In this document: piece by piece, positions 15,698 through 24,709 of the stretch | Position numbering within the stretch: the first letter of the stretch is position 1 | How the letters are laid out: each line of letters starts with the position of its first letter | Position numbers and translations under genes: made by a program | The notes under the pieces: generated by a model | Database searches by the model: none | Seen by the model: the letters and a program-made list of their open reading frames with translations, nothing else | What the model was told of the DNA's origin: nothing | Origin: JACRLV01 sp045863555 | GTDB lineage: Bacteria > Planctomycetota > Phycisphaerae > UBA1845 > Fen-1342 | Assembly (NCBI GenBank): GCA_045863555.1 | Contig: BTUU01000009.1 | Span: forward strand, 1-64,000 | Direction: 5' to 3' | DNA: 64,000 nt

Positions 15698-16723
15698 ATG
15701 CCGATTCGGACTGAGAATGTTCGGGAGATGCCGGGGGCGACGAAGGCGGCGATCCTGCTGCTTGCGCTTGACCAGGAGATCGCAGCCAAGATTCTCAAGC
15801 GTCTGCCGCGCGACAAGGTCGAGGAGATCTCGAGGGAAATCGCGAGCATCGACCGGGTCGAGCCGAAGCTGCGCACGGATGTCGTCCGCGAGTTTTACAA
15901 CCTGGTACTGGCCCGCCGCTATGTCGACATGGGCGGACTGGCGCTGGCGCGGTCGCTGCTCCAGAAGACGCTTTCGCCGGAAGACGCGAAGCGCGTGCTC
16001 GAATCGATTGAGCACCAGGTGCATCAGCAGCCGTTCAGCTTCCTCCAGAAGACCGAAACCGAGAATCTGCTGACGTTTCTCCAGGGCGAGCATCCGCAGA
16101 CGATCGCGCTCGTGCTCTCGCATATTCCGTCGAGCATGGCGAGCGAGATCCTCGTCGGTCTGCCGGCGGAGCGGCAGGTGGAGGTCATCTCGCGGATCGC
16201 GCACATGGACCAGACGAGCCCCGAGGTCATCAAGGAGGTTGAGAAGGGTCTCGAGAAGCGGCTGGCGGGTCTTGTGGCCGAGCGGTTCGAGCGCACGGGC
16301 GGCGTGAAGGCGGTCGCGGAGATTCTGAACCTCGCCGGCCGCGCGGCGGAGAAGGCGATCATGGAGGGGCTCACCGAAACGAATCCCGAGCTGGTCGACG
16401 ACATCCGCCGGCTGATGTTCGTCTTCGAGGACGTGATCAACGTTGACGACAAGGGCATCCAGTCGGTGCTGAAGGAGATCGAGAACGATCTGCTGACGCT
16501 GGCGCTCAAGACGGCCAGCGACGAGCTCAAGACGAAGATCTTCAAGAACATGTCGGAGCGGGCCGCGCAGCTCATCAAGGAAGAGATGGAGTTCATGGGA
16601 CCGGTCCGCGTCAGCGACGTCGAAGCGGCGCAGCAGAAGATCGTCGACATCGTTCGACGGCTCGAAGATGCCGGCGAGATCGTGATCATGGGCAAGTCGG
16701 GCGGCGGCGACCTGATCGTGTAG
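15698..16723 (+). CDS. fliG: flagellar motor switch protein FliG
   Basis: A 341-residue switch protein. The N-domain binds FliF ('TKAAILLLALDQEIAAKILK'), the middle domain has the EHPQTIALVLSHI motif that binds FliM, and the C-terminal domain carries the charged torque helix around 'LKTASDELKTKIFKNMSERA'. It transmits stator force to the rotor. A GGGGAGAG sequence precedes the ATG. The gene lies 24 bases after fliF. Confidence 0.96.
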   Translation: MPIRTENVREMPGATKAAILLLALDQEIAAKILKRLPRDKVEEISREIASIDRVEPKLRTDVVREFYNLVLARRYVDMGGLALARSLLQKTLSPEDAKRVLESIEHQVHQQPFSFLQKTETENLLTFLQGEHPQTIALVLSHIPSSMASEILVGLPAERQVEVISRIAHMDQTSPEVIKEVEKGLEKRLAGLVAERFERTGGVKAVAEILNLAGRAAEKAIMEGLTETNPELVDDIRRLMFVFEDVINVDDKGIQSVLKEIENDLLTLALKTASDELKTKIFKNMSERAAQLIKEEMEFMGPVRVSDVEAAQQKIVDIVRRLEDAGEIVIMGKSGGGDLIV

Positions 16724-16795
16724 CCGGGCGAAGGGATCGTGCCGCGGGACAGCGGCGGAAGACAGGCAAGGCGGCGGCAGCGCAGGGAGGCGCAG

Positions 16796-17611
16796 GTGCC
16801 CGGAGTCATTCGTCATCGCGTGCCTGTTCAGGCGACGCCGCTTTCGTTCGTCGATCTGGAACAGCAGGCGGCGGGGATCATCGAGACTGCGCGCCGGCGG
16901 GCCGCGGACGAAACGCGAGAGGCGATGAAGTCGGCCGGCGCCGAGATCGCCCGGCAGCGCGACGAGGCGTATCGCGCCGGGCTCGAAGAGGGCCGGGCGG
17001 CCGGGCTGGCCGAGGTGCGTGCACAGGCCGAGCAGAGGATCGCGACAGAACTCGAAGCGGAGCGTTCAAACCTCCGACTCATTCAGGACGCCCTTCGCAC
17101 CGCGCTGGTCGAATTCGAGGCGCAGCGCCATCGGCTGCATGCGGACGCCGAAAGCGGGGTCGTCCGGCTCGCACTCGCGATCGCCCGTCGCGTCTGCGAG
17201 CTGCACGTCGAACGGAACGAGGATGCGGCCGCGCCGATCGCCCGGCGTCTGATCGACATGGCCCGCCATGCGGCGGACATCGAGCTTCGGGTGAATCCGG
17301 CCGAGTACCGGGCGCTCGCCGAAGTCGGAAAGCAGGCCGCGGCCCCCGGCGTCGATCAGCGCCATATTCATGTGATTGCGGATGAAACGATCGCGCGTGG
17401 CGGCTGTTTCCTGCGCTCGGCGGACAGTTCGGTTGACGCGTCGATCGAGACGCAGCTCGCCCGGATCGCGGAGGTGCTTGTCGGCGGCGAATCGTCGCTT
17501 CGGAAGGCCGAGGCACGGGCGGACCGGACAACGTCCGCGCTTCAGGTCGAGCCGACAACTGACGCAGGTGGGCCGCCGCTCGCCGACAACGATCCCGAGG
17601 CCGGCGAATGA
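16796..17611 (+). CDS. fliH: flagellar assembly protein FliH
   Basis: A 271-residue FliH, the regulator of the export ATPase FliI. It has a coiled coil with Ala/Arg/Glu repeats, including the glycine-spaced 'AYRAGLEEGRAAGLAEVRAQ' typical of FliH, and a C-terminal V-ATPase-stator-like domain ('VVRLALAIARRVCELHVERN', 'HIHVIADETIARGGCFLR'). The GTG at 16796 was chosen because GGGAGG stands 5-6 bases before it; an upstream in-frame start would add an Arg-rich stretch. Its end overlaps fliI (ATGA at 17608). Confidence 0.88.
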   Translation: MPGVIRHRVPVQATPLSFVDLEQQAAGIIETARRRAADETREAMKSAGAEIARQRDEAYRAGLEEGRAAGLAEVRAQAEQRIATELEAERSNLRLIQDALRTALVEFEAQRHRLHADAESGVVRLALAIARRVCELHVERNEDAAAPIARRLIDMARHAADIELRVNPAEYRALAEVGKQAAAPGVDQRHIHVIADETIARGGCFLRSADSSVDASIETQLARIAEVLVGGESSLRKAEARADRTTSALQVEPTTDAGGPPLADNDPEAGE

Positions 17612-18957
17612 GCACCTTATTCGATCAACTCGCCGGTGAAGTGACTGAACACGTTACCGAGCGCATCCGCGGGCGCATCGCGGCCGTGCAGGCGCAGACG
17701 ATCACCGTTGAGCGGTTTCCGGCGCCGGTCGGGGCGCGCTGCGCAATCGACTCCGCGCGGGGCGGCGTGCTGGAGGCCGAAGTGGTGGCCTTGCGCGGGG
17801 AGAGCGCCCTGCTATCCACGTATGGGGAACCGAACGGCGTCGCTCCGGGCGACTGGGTCGAGTGCCTCTCGGGGACGCCGCGCGTCCCGGTGGGCATGGA
17901 GCTGCTCGGCCGCGTGATCGACGCGCGCGGAAATCCGCTCGACGGCCGGCCGGCGCCGCGCCTGAACCTCCGAATGCCGCTCTTCGCGAATCCGCCGTCG
18001 CCGCTGAGTCGCCGGACGATCGACAAGCCGCTCGGGCTCGGCATCCGGGCGATCGACGCGATGCTCACCGCCGGTCTTGGCCAGCGGCTCGGCGTGTTCG
18101 CCGGCACGGGCGTCGGCAAGAGCGTTTTGATGGGCATGGTCTGCCGCAACACGAATGCCGACGTCAACGTGGTGGCGCTGGTGGGTGAACGCGGGCGCGA
18201 GGTGCGCGACTTTCTCGAAACGCAGCTCGGCGAGGAGGGCCTCAAGCGCAGCGTGGTCGTCGCGTGCACCTCTGACGAGGCGGCGGCGCTGCGCGTGCGT
18301 GCGTGCTTCCAGGCGACGACGATCGCGGAGTACTTTCGCTCCCAGGGGCTCAATGTGCTGCTGATGGTCGACTCGATCACGCGCATGGCGATGGCCCAGC
18401 GGCAGATCGGCCTGGCCGCGGGCGAGCCTCCGACGGCCAAGGGTTATCCGCCGAGCGTGTTCTCGCTGCTGCCGCGGCTGCTCGAACGCGCGGGGCGGAC
18501 GGCCGAGGGGAGCATCACCGGCGTGTACACCGTGCTTGTCGAGGGCGGCGACGTGGATGAGCCGCTGGCCGACGCGGTGCGCGGCATCCTCGACGGGCAT
18601 ATCTGGCTGTCGCGATCGCTGGCCAACCGCGGGCATTTTCCGGCGATCGACGTTCTGCAGAGCATCAGCCGGGTGGCCGACGACGTGGTCGACACGGGTC
18701 ACAGCCTTGCGGTGCGGGAGGTGCGGCGCGTCCTGGCGACGTGGAACGATATCGAGGATCTCGTCTCGATCGGCGCGTACGCCCCGGGCGCGAACGTTGA
18801 ATATGACGTGGCGGTCAGGCTGCACGACGCGATCAACGCGTTCCTCCAGCAGGATCGGCGGCAGTCGGCCGAGTTCATCGAGACGGATCGACTCCTTCGG
18901 CAACTTGGCCAGGCGATCGTGTCGACGCGTGAGCAGCTCGCGAAGGGTGGCGGGTGA
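17608..18957 (+). CDS. fliI: flagellum-specific ATP synthase FliI
   Basis: A 449-residue export ATPase of the F1-beta-like family. Walker A is in FAGTGVGKSVLMG, the Walker B region is 'NVLLMVDSITRMAMAQRQIG', and the flagellar/type III-specific loop 'GEPPTAKGYPPSVFSLLPRL' is present. It unfolds and delivers substrates to the export gate and is held by FliH. It overlaps both neighbours by 4 bases or less, showing tight coupling. Confidence 0.96.
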   Translation: MSTLFDQLAGEVTEHVTERIRGRIAAVQAQTITVERFPAPVGARCAIDSARGGVLEAEVVALRGESALLSTYGEPNGVAPGDWVECLSGTPRVPVGMELLGRVIDARGNPLDGRPAPRLNLRMPLFANPPSPLSRRTIDKPLGLGIRAIDAMLTAGLGQRLGVFAGTGVGKSVLMGMVCRNTNADVNVVALVGERGREVRDFLETQLGEEGLKRSVVVACTSDEAAALRVRACFQATTIAEYFRSQGLNVLLMVDSITRMAMAQRQIGLAAGEPPTAKGYPPSVFSLLPRLLERAGRTAEGSITGVYTVLVEGGDVDEPLADAVRGILDGHIWLSRSLANRGHFPAIDVLQSISRVADDVVDTGHSLAVREVRRVLATWNDIEDLVSIGAYAPGANVEYDVAVRLHDAINAFLQQDRRQSAEFIETDRLLRQLGQAIVSTREQLAKGGG

Positions 18958-19427
18958 TGGGCGCGGGGCGATTCACTTTCCGGCTTCAGACCGTGCTTCG
19001 TGTTCGTGAGCTGCGCGAGCGAGAGGCGCGGCGCAAGGTCGGCGCGAAAGCGGCCGAGATTGCGCGGATCGACCAGTGGAACCGCGAGACGGCGGACGAG
19101 GTTTCGAGAATTCAGCGAGCGATCGTCGAGCGGCAGATGGACCCGCAGATCGACGTTCGGGAACTCACGCGGCAGCGGGCCTGGGCGGCCCACCTGCGGC
19201 GCACGATCGTCGAGCGGCAAGTCGCGAAGCAATCGCTGGTTGCGCAGCTTGAGGCGCTTCGCGGTGAACTTCGGACGGCCCGCACGCAGATGCGGGTGAT
19301 CGAGAAGCTGCGGGAGCGGCGATTCGGCGAATGGAAGCGCGAGCGCGGGCTCGTCGAGCAGGCGGCGATGGATGAGGTGGCACGGCAGTTGCACGGTCGC
19401 GACTCGCAGTCGTGGACCGAGACGTAA
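18957..19427 (+). CDS. fliJ: flagellar protein FliJ
   Basis: A 156-residue, almost wholly coiled-coil protein, Arg-rich, beginning 'GAGRFTFRLQTVLRVRELRE', the usual FliJ opening (F-x-hydrophobic-x-x-V-L). FliJ is the central stalk of the FliI hexamer and escorts chaperones. The ATG at 18957 overlaps the fliI stop; a GTG at 18954 is an alternative. Assignment rests on coiled-coil form and gene order as much as on sequence. Confidence 0.85.
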   Translation: MGAGRFTFRLQTVLRVRELREREARRKVGAKAAEIARIDQWNRETADEVSRIQRAIVERQMDPQIDVRELTRQRAWAAHLRRTIVERQVAKQSLVAQLEALRGELRTARTQMRVIEKLRERRFGEWKRERGLVEQAAMDEVARQLHGRDSQSWTET

Positions 19428-19442
19428 GCAAGCGGAGCTTTT

Positions 19443-20135
19443 GTGCTCGGAAAGATCTACAGCCTGCTCGGCTTCGTGGGCGTGGCGATGCTGCTCGGCG
19501 GCGGCACGTTCGGCGGTTACCTGTACTTCACCGGGGCGCTGAGCGGTGACCGAGTCGGCCGGATCGCCGCGATTCTGAAGGGAGAGGAAGCCGCGCCCGC
19601 GGCGAGCCAGCCGGCGGCGACGCAGGCGGCTGCCGCGGAGCCCGAGCCGACGATGGCCGAACGGCCGGCGGACGAAATCAAACGGCAGCGGCGCGAGGAT
19701 CGGATCCGGCGGGCGCTGCTCGAGCGCTCGAAGCGGGATGTGATTGCGCAGCGTGAACTGCTTGAAACGGCGATCCATGAGCTTGTAACGCGCGGAGACG
19801 CGTTTGACGCGGAAAAGCAGCGTTGGGAAGAGGCCCGGAAGCTCGCCGACAAGAAGGAGCGCGACGAGGGCTTCGAGCAGTACATGACGTACTTTGCGAA
19901 GCTTCCGGCCAAGCAGGCCAAGGATGAGCTGATCCGGACGTGGAAGAAGCAGAAGGCCGACGCATTGCGGATCATGACGGCCGTGAAGCCCACGGAAGGC
20001 AGGAAGATACTGGAACTGATGACGACGCCTGAAGAGGCCGAAGTTCGGCACGAACTGCTGGAGCAGATTCGCAACCAGGCGGTGGATTCCTTCGCACCGA
20101 AGTCAGGGAAGACCTCGGGCGACGCCTCAAACTGA
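19443..20135 (+). CDS. MotE-like flagellar protein (membrane anchor plus coiled coil)
   Basis: A 230-residue protein with one N-terminal membrane segment (about 8-30), an Ala/Pro/Glu linker, a long charged coiled coil (about 75-150) and a C-terminal MgtE-N-like helical module ('EQYMTYFAKLPAKQAKDELI', 'ALRIMTAVKPTEGRKILELM'). Proteins of this shape between fliJ and fliK are stator chaperones (MotE) in some bacteria. It is 15 bases after fliJ. The exact role here is inference from architecture and position. Confidence 0.65.
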   Translation: MLGKIYSLLGFVGVAMLLGGGTFGGYLYFTGALSGDRVGRIAAILKGEEAAPAASQPAATQAAAAEPEPTMAERPADEIKRQRREDRIRRALLERSKRDVIAQRELLETAIHELVTRGDAFDAEKQRWEEARKLADKKERDEGFEQYMTYFAKLPAKQAKDELIRTWKKQKADALRIMTAVKPTEGRKILELMTTPEEAEVRHELLEQIRNQAVDSFAPKSGKTSGDASN

Positions 20136-20155
20136 CCCGTATTGCGGGCGATCGC

Positions 20156-21508
20156 GTGCATGCACGCGCCGCGGCGGGCAAGGTGTTGCTCATGCGGCTT
20201 TCCCCTGCGCACGTTGTTTCGGCGATCCAATCGCGACGCTCCGACGAGCCATTCTCGCCCGCGCAATCCGGCGCTCCGCGGCTGCCCCACCTGCTCTCGC
20301 TGTCGCTTGCTTCCATGCTGCCCGGCGGCCTGCCCGCGGACGCCGCTGAACTGCGGGAGCGACGGAGCGAGCGACGCGACGCCTTGAACGCGCGGTATGA
20401 GACCGCGGCTGTTGATTCCGGCGCGGCGCAGAGCGTGTCGGATCAGCTGCAAACCGCCGAACGTGAGATGAAGGCCGGGAGCCGGGCTTCGACGCGTCAG
20501 GCGGGCATGGAATTCGCGCGGGAACGCTACCAGGCATCGCGGGATGCGTTCCGAAGCGCGCTGTCGCAGGCGAAGGCTGCAACTCCGGCCGTTGCGACGG
20601 GCAATTCGCCTCAGGAGCCCGCGGCGGGGAGCGGTTTGATTGCCGCAGAACCGGAAAAAGCGGCTTCGGCTCTCGGACAACGCCCCAGCGCGGGCCATGG
20701 CGCGTCCGAGGCGCGGGCAGCGGCTCCTGCGCCGCCGGCAGCTTCCGTTGACGCCACCGGACCGGCCTCTCCAGGGTCGACGATGGGGCCGCCGGTTGCG
20801 GAACCGTCGACTGCAGTTGCCCCTGGGGTAACGGGCGGCATGACTAAAGCGACCCTGGGCGTGAATACGGCCGCGTTGCAGGCTCAGAGCGCCGGGGCGC
20901 CCTCACCAGCCGCCGGGGCGGAACCTCAGCCGACCTCCAAGGCTGAGGCAGCGCCCGCGATCGTCGCGACGGAGCGTTCCATCCGGACCGCGACGGAGCG
21001 GGCGAAGCCGACCGCGGAAGCACCGGCGGAATCCGCGGGTTCGGGCAGGAACATCGATCGAATTCTGCGCGTTCTGCGCGGCCAGATCCTCCGCGACAAG
21101 TCGACGACGGTGATTCGAATGGACCCGCCGGAACTCGGTTACCTGCGGCTGCAACTCGACTTACACAAGGACGTCCTGCGGCTGCGGATCCACGCGGAGA
21201 CCGACGCGGCACGGCAAATGCTCTCGGACGACCTCGACGCGCTCCGCAAGGGCCTCGAAGCGGGCGGGCTCCGCCTCGAAGCGGTGGAGATCCGGCCGAT
21301 GGCGCCGGTCGACGGATCGACCGCGCAGCAGCCGCAGACGCCGACGGGGCAGGATGCCTCGGCGGAATCGCGTCGGGGGCGGTCGCGCGACTCGCGGCCG
21401 TCGAGTCGCGTGCAATCGACGGCGGCGGATCGCACGGATGCGGCCGAGCCGGCGGGCGCGGAGTCGGCGGCAATCGCGAAGGATTCGCGGGTGAACGTGG
21501 TCGTGTAG
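20156..21508 (+). CDS. fliK: flagellar hook-length control protein FliK
   Basis: A 450-residue protein with a long Ala/Pro/Ser/Thr-rich, low-complexity N-terminal part and a conserved C-terminal Flg_hook domain (about 300-385: 'TTVIRMDPPELGYLRLQLDL', 'LRLRIHAETDAARQMLSDDL', 'LEAGGLRLEAVEI'). The C-domain switches export from hook to filament substrates and the flexible N-part acts as a ruler. The start is uncertain: GTG at 20156 or ATG at 20192. It lies between the MotE-like gene and flgD, the normal place. Confidence 0.88.
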   Translation: MHARAAAGKVLLMRLSPAHVVSAIQSRRSDEPFSPAQSGAPRLPHLLSLSLASMLPGGLPADAAELRERRSERRDALNARYETAAVDSGAAQSVSDQLQTAEREMKAGSRASTRQAGMEFARERYQASRDAFRSALSQAKAATPAVATGNSPQEPAAGSGLIAAEPEKAASALGQRPSAGHGASEARAAAPAPPAASVDATGPASPGSTMGPPVAEPSTAVAPGVTGGMTKATLGVNTAALQAQSAGAPSPAAGAEPQPTSKAEAAPAIVATERSIRTATERAKPTAEAPAESAGSGRNIDRILRVLRGQILRDKSTTVIRMDPPELGYLRLQLDLHKDVLRLRIHAETDAARQMLSDDLDALRKGLEAGGLRLEAVEIRPMAPVDGSTAQQPQTPTGQDASAESRRGRSRDSRPSSRVQSTAADRTDAAEPAGAESAAIAKDSRVNVVV

Positions 21509-21554
21509 GCGCGAGGGACGTGCCGGACACGCGAAGCGAAAGGAAGGCGGGACC

Positions 21555-22130
21555 ATGGCCGTGACAGCGACGGGTTCAGCGACGCAGGGGTACGCGGTCG
21601 ATCCGACGCGGGTGATGCCGCGAGCGGACCGGGGGCTGAGCACGCTCAAGAGCGAGGACTTCTTCAAGATCCTCGTGACGGAATTGCAGCAGCAGGATCC
21701 GCTCAACCCATCCGAGACGTCGGACATGATCTCGAATGTCTCGCAGATCCGGAACATCGAGTTGTCGGGCAAGCTGAGCGACTCGCTGGACGCGATCGCC
21801 AAGCAGCAGCGGACGGCGGGCACGAGCGAGCTGATCGGCAAGTACGTCGCGGCGATGTCGACGGGCATCGACGGCGTGCCGCTCGAAAAGGCCGGCGTCG
21901 TCACGGGCGTGCGCTTCAACAGCGACGGCGTGGCGATCCTGGAACTCGACTCGGGGGACTCGATCCTGGCGTCGGAGGTGACGCAGATCACGTCGCTTGA
22001 GCAGATGGAGAAACTGAAGGCCGAGGATACGAGCCTGTTCAAGCTCAATATCTTCGACAGCGACAAGAGCGGCGCGGCGAAGCAGCGCAAGGGGCCGCTC
22101 AGGGCGCTGGGGGCGATGTTTCACCTCTAG
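21555..22130 (+). CDS. flgD: flagellar hook assembly (capping) protein FlgD
   Basis: A 191-residue protein with the FlgD signature near the N-terminus, 'DFFKILVTELQQQDPLNPSE' followed by a Ser/Asn stretch, and a middle region with the 'GKYVAAM' start of the hook-cap beta domain. It caps the growing hook and is later replaced. Its C-terminus is shorter than in enteric FlgD, ending with a Lys/Arg/Gly-rich tail. AAAGGAAGG precedes the ATG at close to normal spacing. Confidence 0.93.
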   Translation: MAVTATGSATQGYAVDPTRVMPRADRGLSTLKSEDFFKILVTELQQQDPLNPSETSDMISNVSQIRNIELSGKLSDSLDAIAKQQRTAGTSELIGKYVAAMSTGIDGVPLEKAGVVTGVRFNSDGVAILELDSGDSILASEVTQITSLEQMEKLKAEDTSLFKLNIFDSDKSGAAKQRKGPLRALGAMFHL

Positions 22131-22138
22131 TGGTGAGT

Positions 22139-22166
22139 GCAGAACGCACAATGCAGAATGCAGAAC
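22139..22166. repeat. four degenerate heptamers after flgD
   Basis: GCAGAAC, GCACAAT, GCAGAAT, GCAGAAC run in register with a 7-base period starting 8 bases after the flgD stop codon. Confidence 0.6.
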
Positions 22167-22207
22167 ACAGTCACAGGCGTCTGAATTGTGACGTCGTGCT
22201 GAACCTT

Positions 22208-22242
22208 GAGACCTGAGACCTGAGACCTGGGACCTGAGACTG
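22208..22242. repeat. five heptamers (GAGACCT) before flgE
   Basis: GAGACCT three times, then GGGACCT and GAGACTG, all in a 7-base period. The array sits in the flgE leader, about 35 bases before the start codon. Confidence 0.65.
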
Positions 22243-22276
22243 GACTCCTGAATTCAGCTGACCGAGGATGTGACAA

Positions 22277-23953
22277 ATGGGCCTGACTACCGCGATGTAC
22301 ACCGGCCTTTCCGGGATGAATGTCAACCAGACGCGGATCGACACGATCGGTAACAACATCGCGAACGTCAATACGACGGCGTTCAAGAGTTCGCGAACGC
22401 TCTTCCAGTCGCAGCTTTCGCGGCTCCTTTCGGCGGGCAACGGGCCGTCGGAGACGTCGGGCGGTGTGAATCCGACGCAGATCGGGCTGGGAGCGGTCGT
22501 GGCGGCGACGCAGCGCGACATGACGGCCGGAAGCGTCGAGACGACGGGGCTCAACAGCGACGCGGCGATCCAGGGCAGCGGGTTCTTCATCGTCCAGCGG
22601 CCGAGCGGACAGCAGGTGTACACGCGCGACGGGTCGTTCGCGGTGGATACGGCCAATCGCCTGGTGACGACGGATGGGTTCGCCGTGCGCGGGTATGGCG
22701 TGGATGCGAACTTCAACGTCATTCCGGGCGTGCTGACCGACATCACGATTCCGCGGGGGAGCCTGACGCTCGCGAAGGCGACGCAGACGGTGACGATGGA
22801 CGGCGATCTGAGCGCGGGCGGAACCGTCGCGACACAGGGGAACACGACCGCGTCGCAGTCGCTGGTCGACGGCGGGGGCGGGGCGGCATCCGCGGGGACG
22901 GCGCTGACCGACCTGCGGGCTGCGTCGGTTCCGGGCACGGCGCTCTTCGCCGCCGGCGACTCGATCACGGTTTCGGGCATGACGCGGGGCGGATCGGTGC
23001 TGCCGGATCGGACGTTTGTCGTCGGCACGGACGGAAATAGCCTGGGCGACTTTGCGACCTGGCTCCAGGGCGCGGCGCTGATCGACACGTCCGCGGGCGT
23101 GCCGGGGACGCCGGGGGTGACGGTCGAGAACGGGCAGCTCGTGATCCGCAGCAACGCGGGCGAATCGAATGCGATCGCGCTGAACGCAAACACGGTTCGG
23201 AACACGACGGGCAGCACGCTGCCCTTCAGCTTCACGGAGACCGCGGCCGCGACGGGTTCGGGCGTCGCGAGCGCGTTCACGATCTACGATTCACTCGGCA
23301 ATCCCGTCAATGTCAGCGCGACGTACGCGCTGGAATCGCTCGCGGCCACGGGGCCGGTGTGGCGGTATTACCTTTCTGCGCCGAACGGGGCGGGGGCGCT
23401 CCAGACGATCGGCTCGGGCACGGTGACGTTCGACAACAACGGGAATTTCGTCTCGGCGTCGGGCAACCAGTTCAACCTGGACCGGAGCGGCACGGGGGCG
23501 ACTTCGCCGCAGCAGATCACGCTCGACTTCGCGGCGGTCAACGGCCTGTCGACGCTGACGTCGGGCGTGGTGTCGACGCAGGATGGGTATCCGACCGGGA
23601 CGCTGGTCGATTTCGGCATCGGCCAGGACGGGACGATCAACGGGACGTTCAGCAACGGGCTGAACCGGCCGCTGGGGCAGATTGCGCTGGCGAGCTTCTC
23701 GAATCCGCTGGGTCTCGTGGCGGATAGTGACAACGTGTATACCGAAGGGCCGAACAGCGGGCCGCCGATCGTGACCGCGCCGGGGCTGGGGAGCGCGGGG
23801 CAGCTTCTCGGCGGGGCGCTGGAGCTTTCGAATGTGGATCTTTCGCGCGAGTTCATCGGGCTGATTACCTCGAGCGCGGCGTTCCAGGCGTCGAGCCGGG
23901 TCATCAGCACGAGTTCGGACATGCTGGACCAGTTGCTGCTGATCGCGCGGTAA
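22277..23953 (+). CDS. flgE: flagellar hook protein FlgE
   Basis: A 558-residue hook protein. The N-terminal rod/hook signature is clear ('MNVNQTRIDTIGNNIANVNT'), as are the internal 'GSGFFIVQRPSGQQVYTRDG' block and the C-terminal closing helix 'FQASSRVISTSSDMLDQLLL'. The middle is a large variable beta domain rich in Gly, Thr, Ser and Ala, longer than in enteric FlgE (about 400 residues). It is the last recognisable gene of the flagellar block, separated from flgD by a repeat-containing gap of 146 bases. Confidence 0.94.
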   Translation: MGLTTAMYTGLSGMNVNQTRIDTIGNNIANVNTTAFKSSRTLFQSQLSRLLSAGNGPSETSGGVNPTQIGLGAVVAATQRDMTAGSVETTGLNSDAAIQGSGFFIVQRPSGQQVYTRDGSFAVDTANRLVTTDGFAVRGYGVDANFNVIPGVLTDITIPRGSLTLAKATQTVTMDGDLSAGGTVATQGNTTASQSLVDGGGGAASAGTALTDLRAASVPGTALFAAGDSITVSGMTRGGSVLPDRTFVVGTDGNSLGDFATWLQGAALIDTSAGVPGTPGVTVENGQLVIRSNAGESNAIALNANTVRNTTGSTLPFSFTETAAATGSGVASAFTIYDSLGNPVNVSATYALESLAATGPVWRYYLSAPNGAGALQTIGSGTVTFDNNGNFVSASGNQFNLDRSGTGATSPQQITLDFAAVNGLSTLTSGVVSTQDGYPTGTLVDFGIGQDGTINGTFSNGLNRPLGQIALASFSNPLGLVADSDNVYTEGPNSGPPIVTAPGLGSAGQLLGGALELSNVDLSREFIGLITSSAAFQASSRVISTSSDMLDQLLLIAR

Positions 23954-24086
23954 GCGTCGTCGCACTCCATCGCGGGCCGCCTGACGCATCCGCGTCCGGG
24001 CGGTTCCTCCATCTCACCTGCCTGGCGCGGGGCGGTTCGCCGGCGCTAGCGTGAACGGCGGTTTTCGCCCCCGGCTGTTCTCGCGA

Positions 24087-24170
24087 AACCGCGTTTTCAG
24101 CGAATGCGCCCAAGGTGGCCAAACTCCTATCTTCGCGCGTGCCCGGTTGGCCATCTATGTTATCAGGACG
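24087..24170 (+). repeat. covarying hairpin element, copy 1
   Basis: An 84-base unit that aligns without gaps to the copy 99 bases downstream. It opens with AACCGCGTTTTCAGCGAA and contains a 10-pair stem (24113-24122 with 24147-24156, core GGTGGCCA/TGGCCATC) around a 24-base loop. One G-T pair (24115:24154) is compatible with pairing only in plus-strand RNA. Confidence 0.7.
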
Positions 24171-24185
24171 TTGGGGAATCACTAG

Positions 24186-24269
24186 AACCGCGTTTCCAGC
24201 GAACTGGCCGAAGGTGATCATGCTCATTTTCTTGTGAGTGCCGGTTTGATCACCTTCGTTATCGGACGG
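24186..24269 (+). repeat. covarying hairpin element, copy 2
   Basis: The second copy, opening with AACCGCGTTTCCAGCGAA. Its stem is 12 perfect pairs (24209-24220 with 24247-24258, core GGTGATCA/TGATCACC) around a 26-base loop. Compared with copy 1, two adjacent base pairs have changed on both sides (GC to AT and CG to TA), which keeps the stem intact. It ends with GTTATCGGACG, as copy 1 ends with GTTATCAGGACG. Confidence 0.7.
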
Positions 24270-24291
24270 TTCCGCGGACGGCGGCGGTTGG

Positions 24292-24323
24292 AAGGTGGGA
24301 ACGTGGGAAGGTGGGAAGGGTGG
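24292..24323. repeat. octamer array (AAGGTGGG)
   Basis: AAGGTGGG, AACGTGGG, AAGGTGGG, AAGGGTGG in an 8-base period, in the gene-free region downstream of flgE. Confidence 0.6.
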
Positions 24324-24709
24324 GGCGCGGCGGGTGTCGTAGGTGGCTGGCATTTCCAGGGAGTCTAGATGCGGGGCGGCGGCGGAGGGGGGCGGTTGCG
24401 TGGATTGGCGGCGGCCGGCGGGGATTGGCGGGGAATGCGATGATCCACAGAGAACATGAAGGCACAGAAACATGCAGGAGTGCGACGGGAGGACCCGCGG
24501 GTGGGGGTGGAGTTGGATGCGTGGAGTCACACAGCGTTCGTTCGTCGACGCACCCATCTACCCTGCGGGGCACTGAAAATGCGGACCCGTGTGCGAGTGC
24601 TTCGGGCCATCGGTTCGGGCCGTCGGGCAGGGACGCCCGACGCCACTGAAGACGAGTAACCCGCGCGCTGGCGCTTGGGGCTCTGGTTGTCTGTTCGGCC
24701 GGGCGAGCG

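Larger units (their letters stand above)
23954..24709. other. 756-base gap between convergent genes, repeat-rich
   Basis: No gene is supported here. The stretch holds two aligned copies of a hairpin element (24087-24170 and 24186-24269), an octamer array (24292-24323) and a purine-rich stretch with a 'CACAGA' motif near 24445. Open frames on either strand are Arg/Pro-rich and lack ribosome-binding sites. Confidence 0.6.

Noticed and set aside
22208..22242. The GAGACCT array as a CRISPR or binding-site array
   Set aside because: Units abut with no spacers and are only 7 bases long, so it is a short tandem repeat.
24569..24582. A GG-N10-GC match to a sigma-54 promoter (GGCACTGAAAATGC)
   Set aside because: The -12 part reads ATGC instead of TTGC, and no plus-strand gene follows before the opposite-strand dockerin gene.
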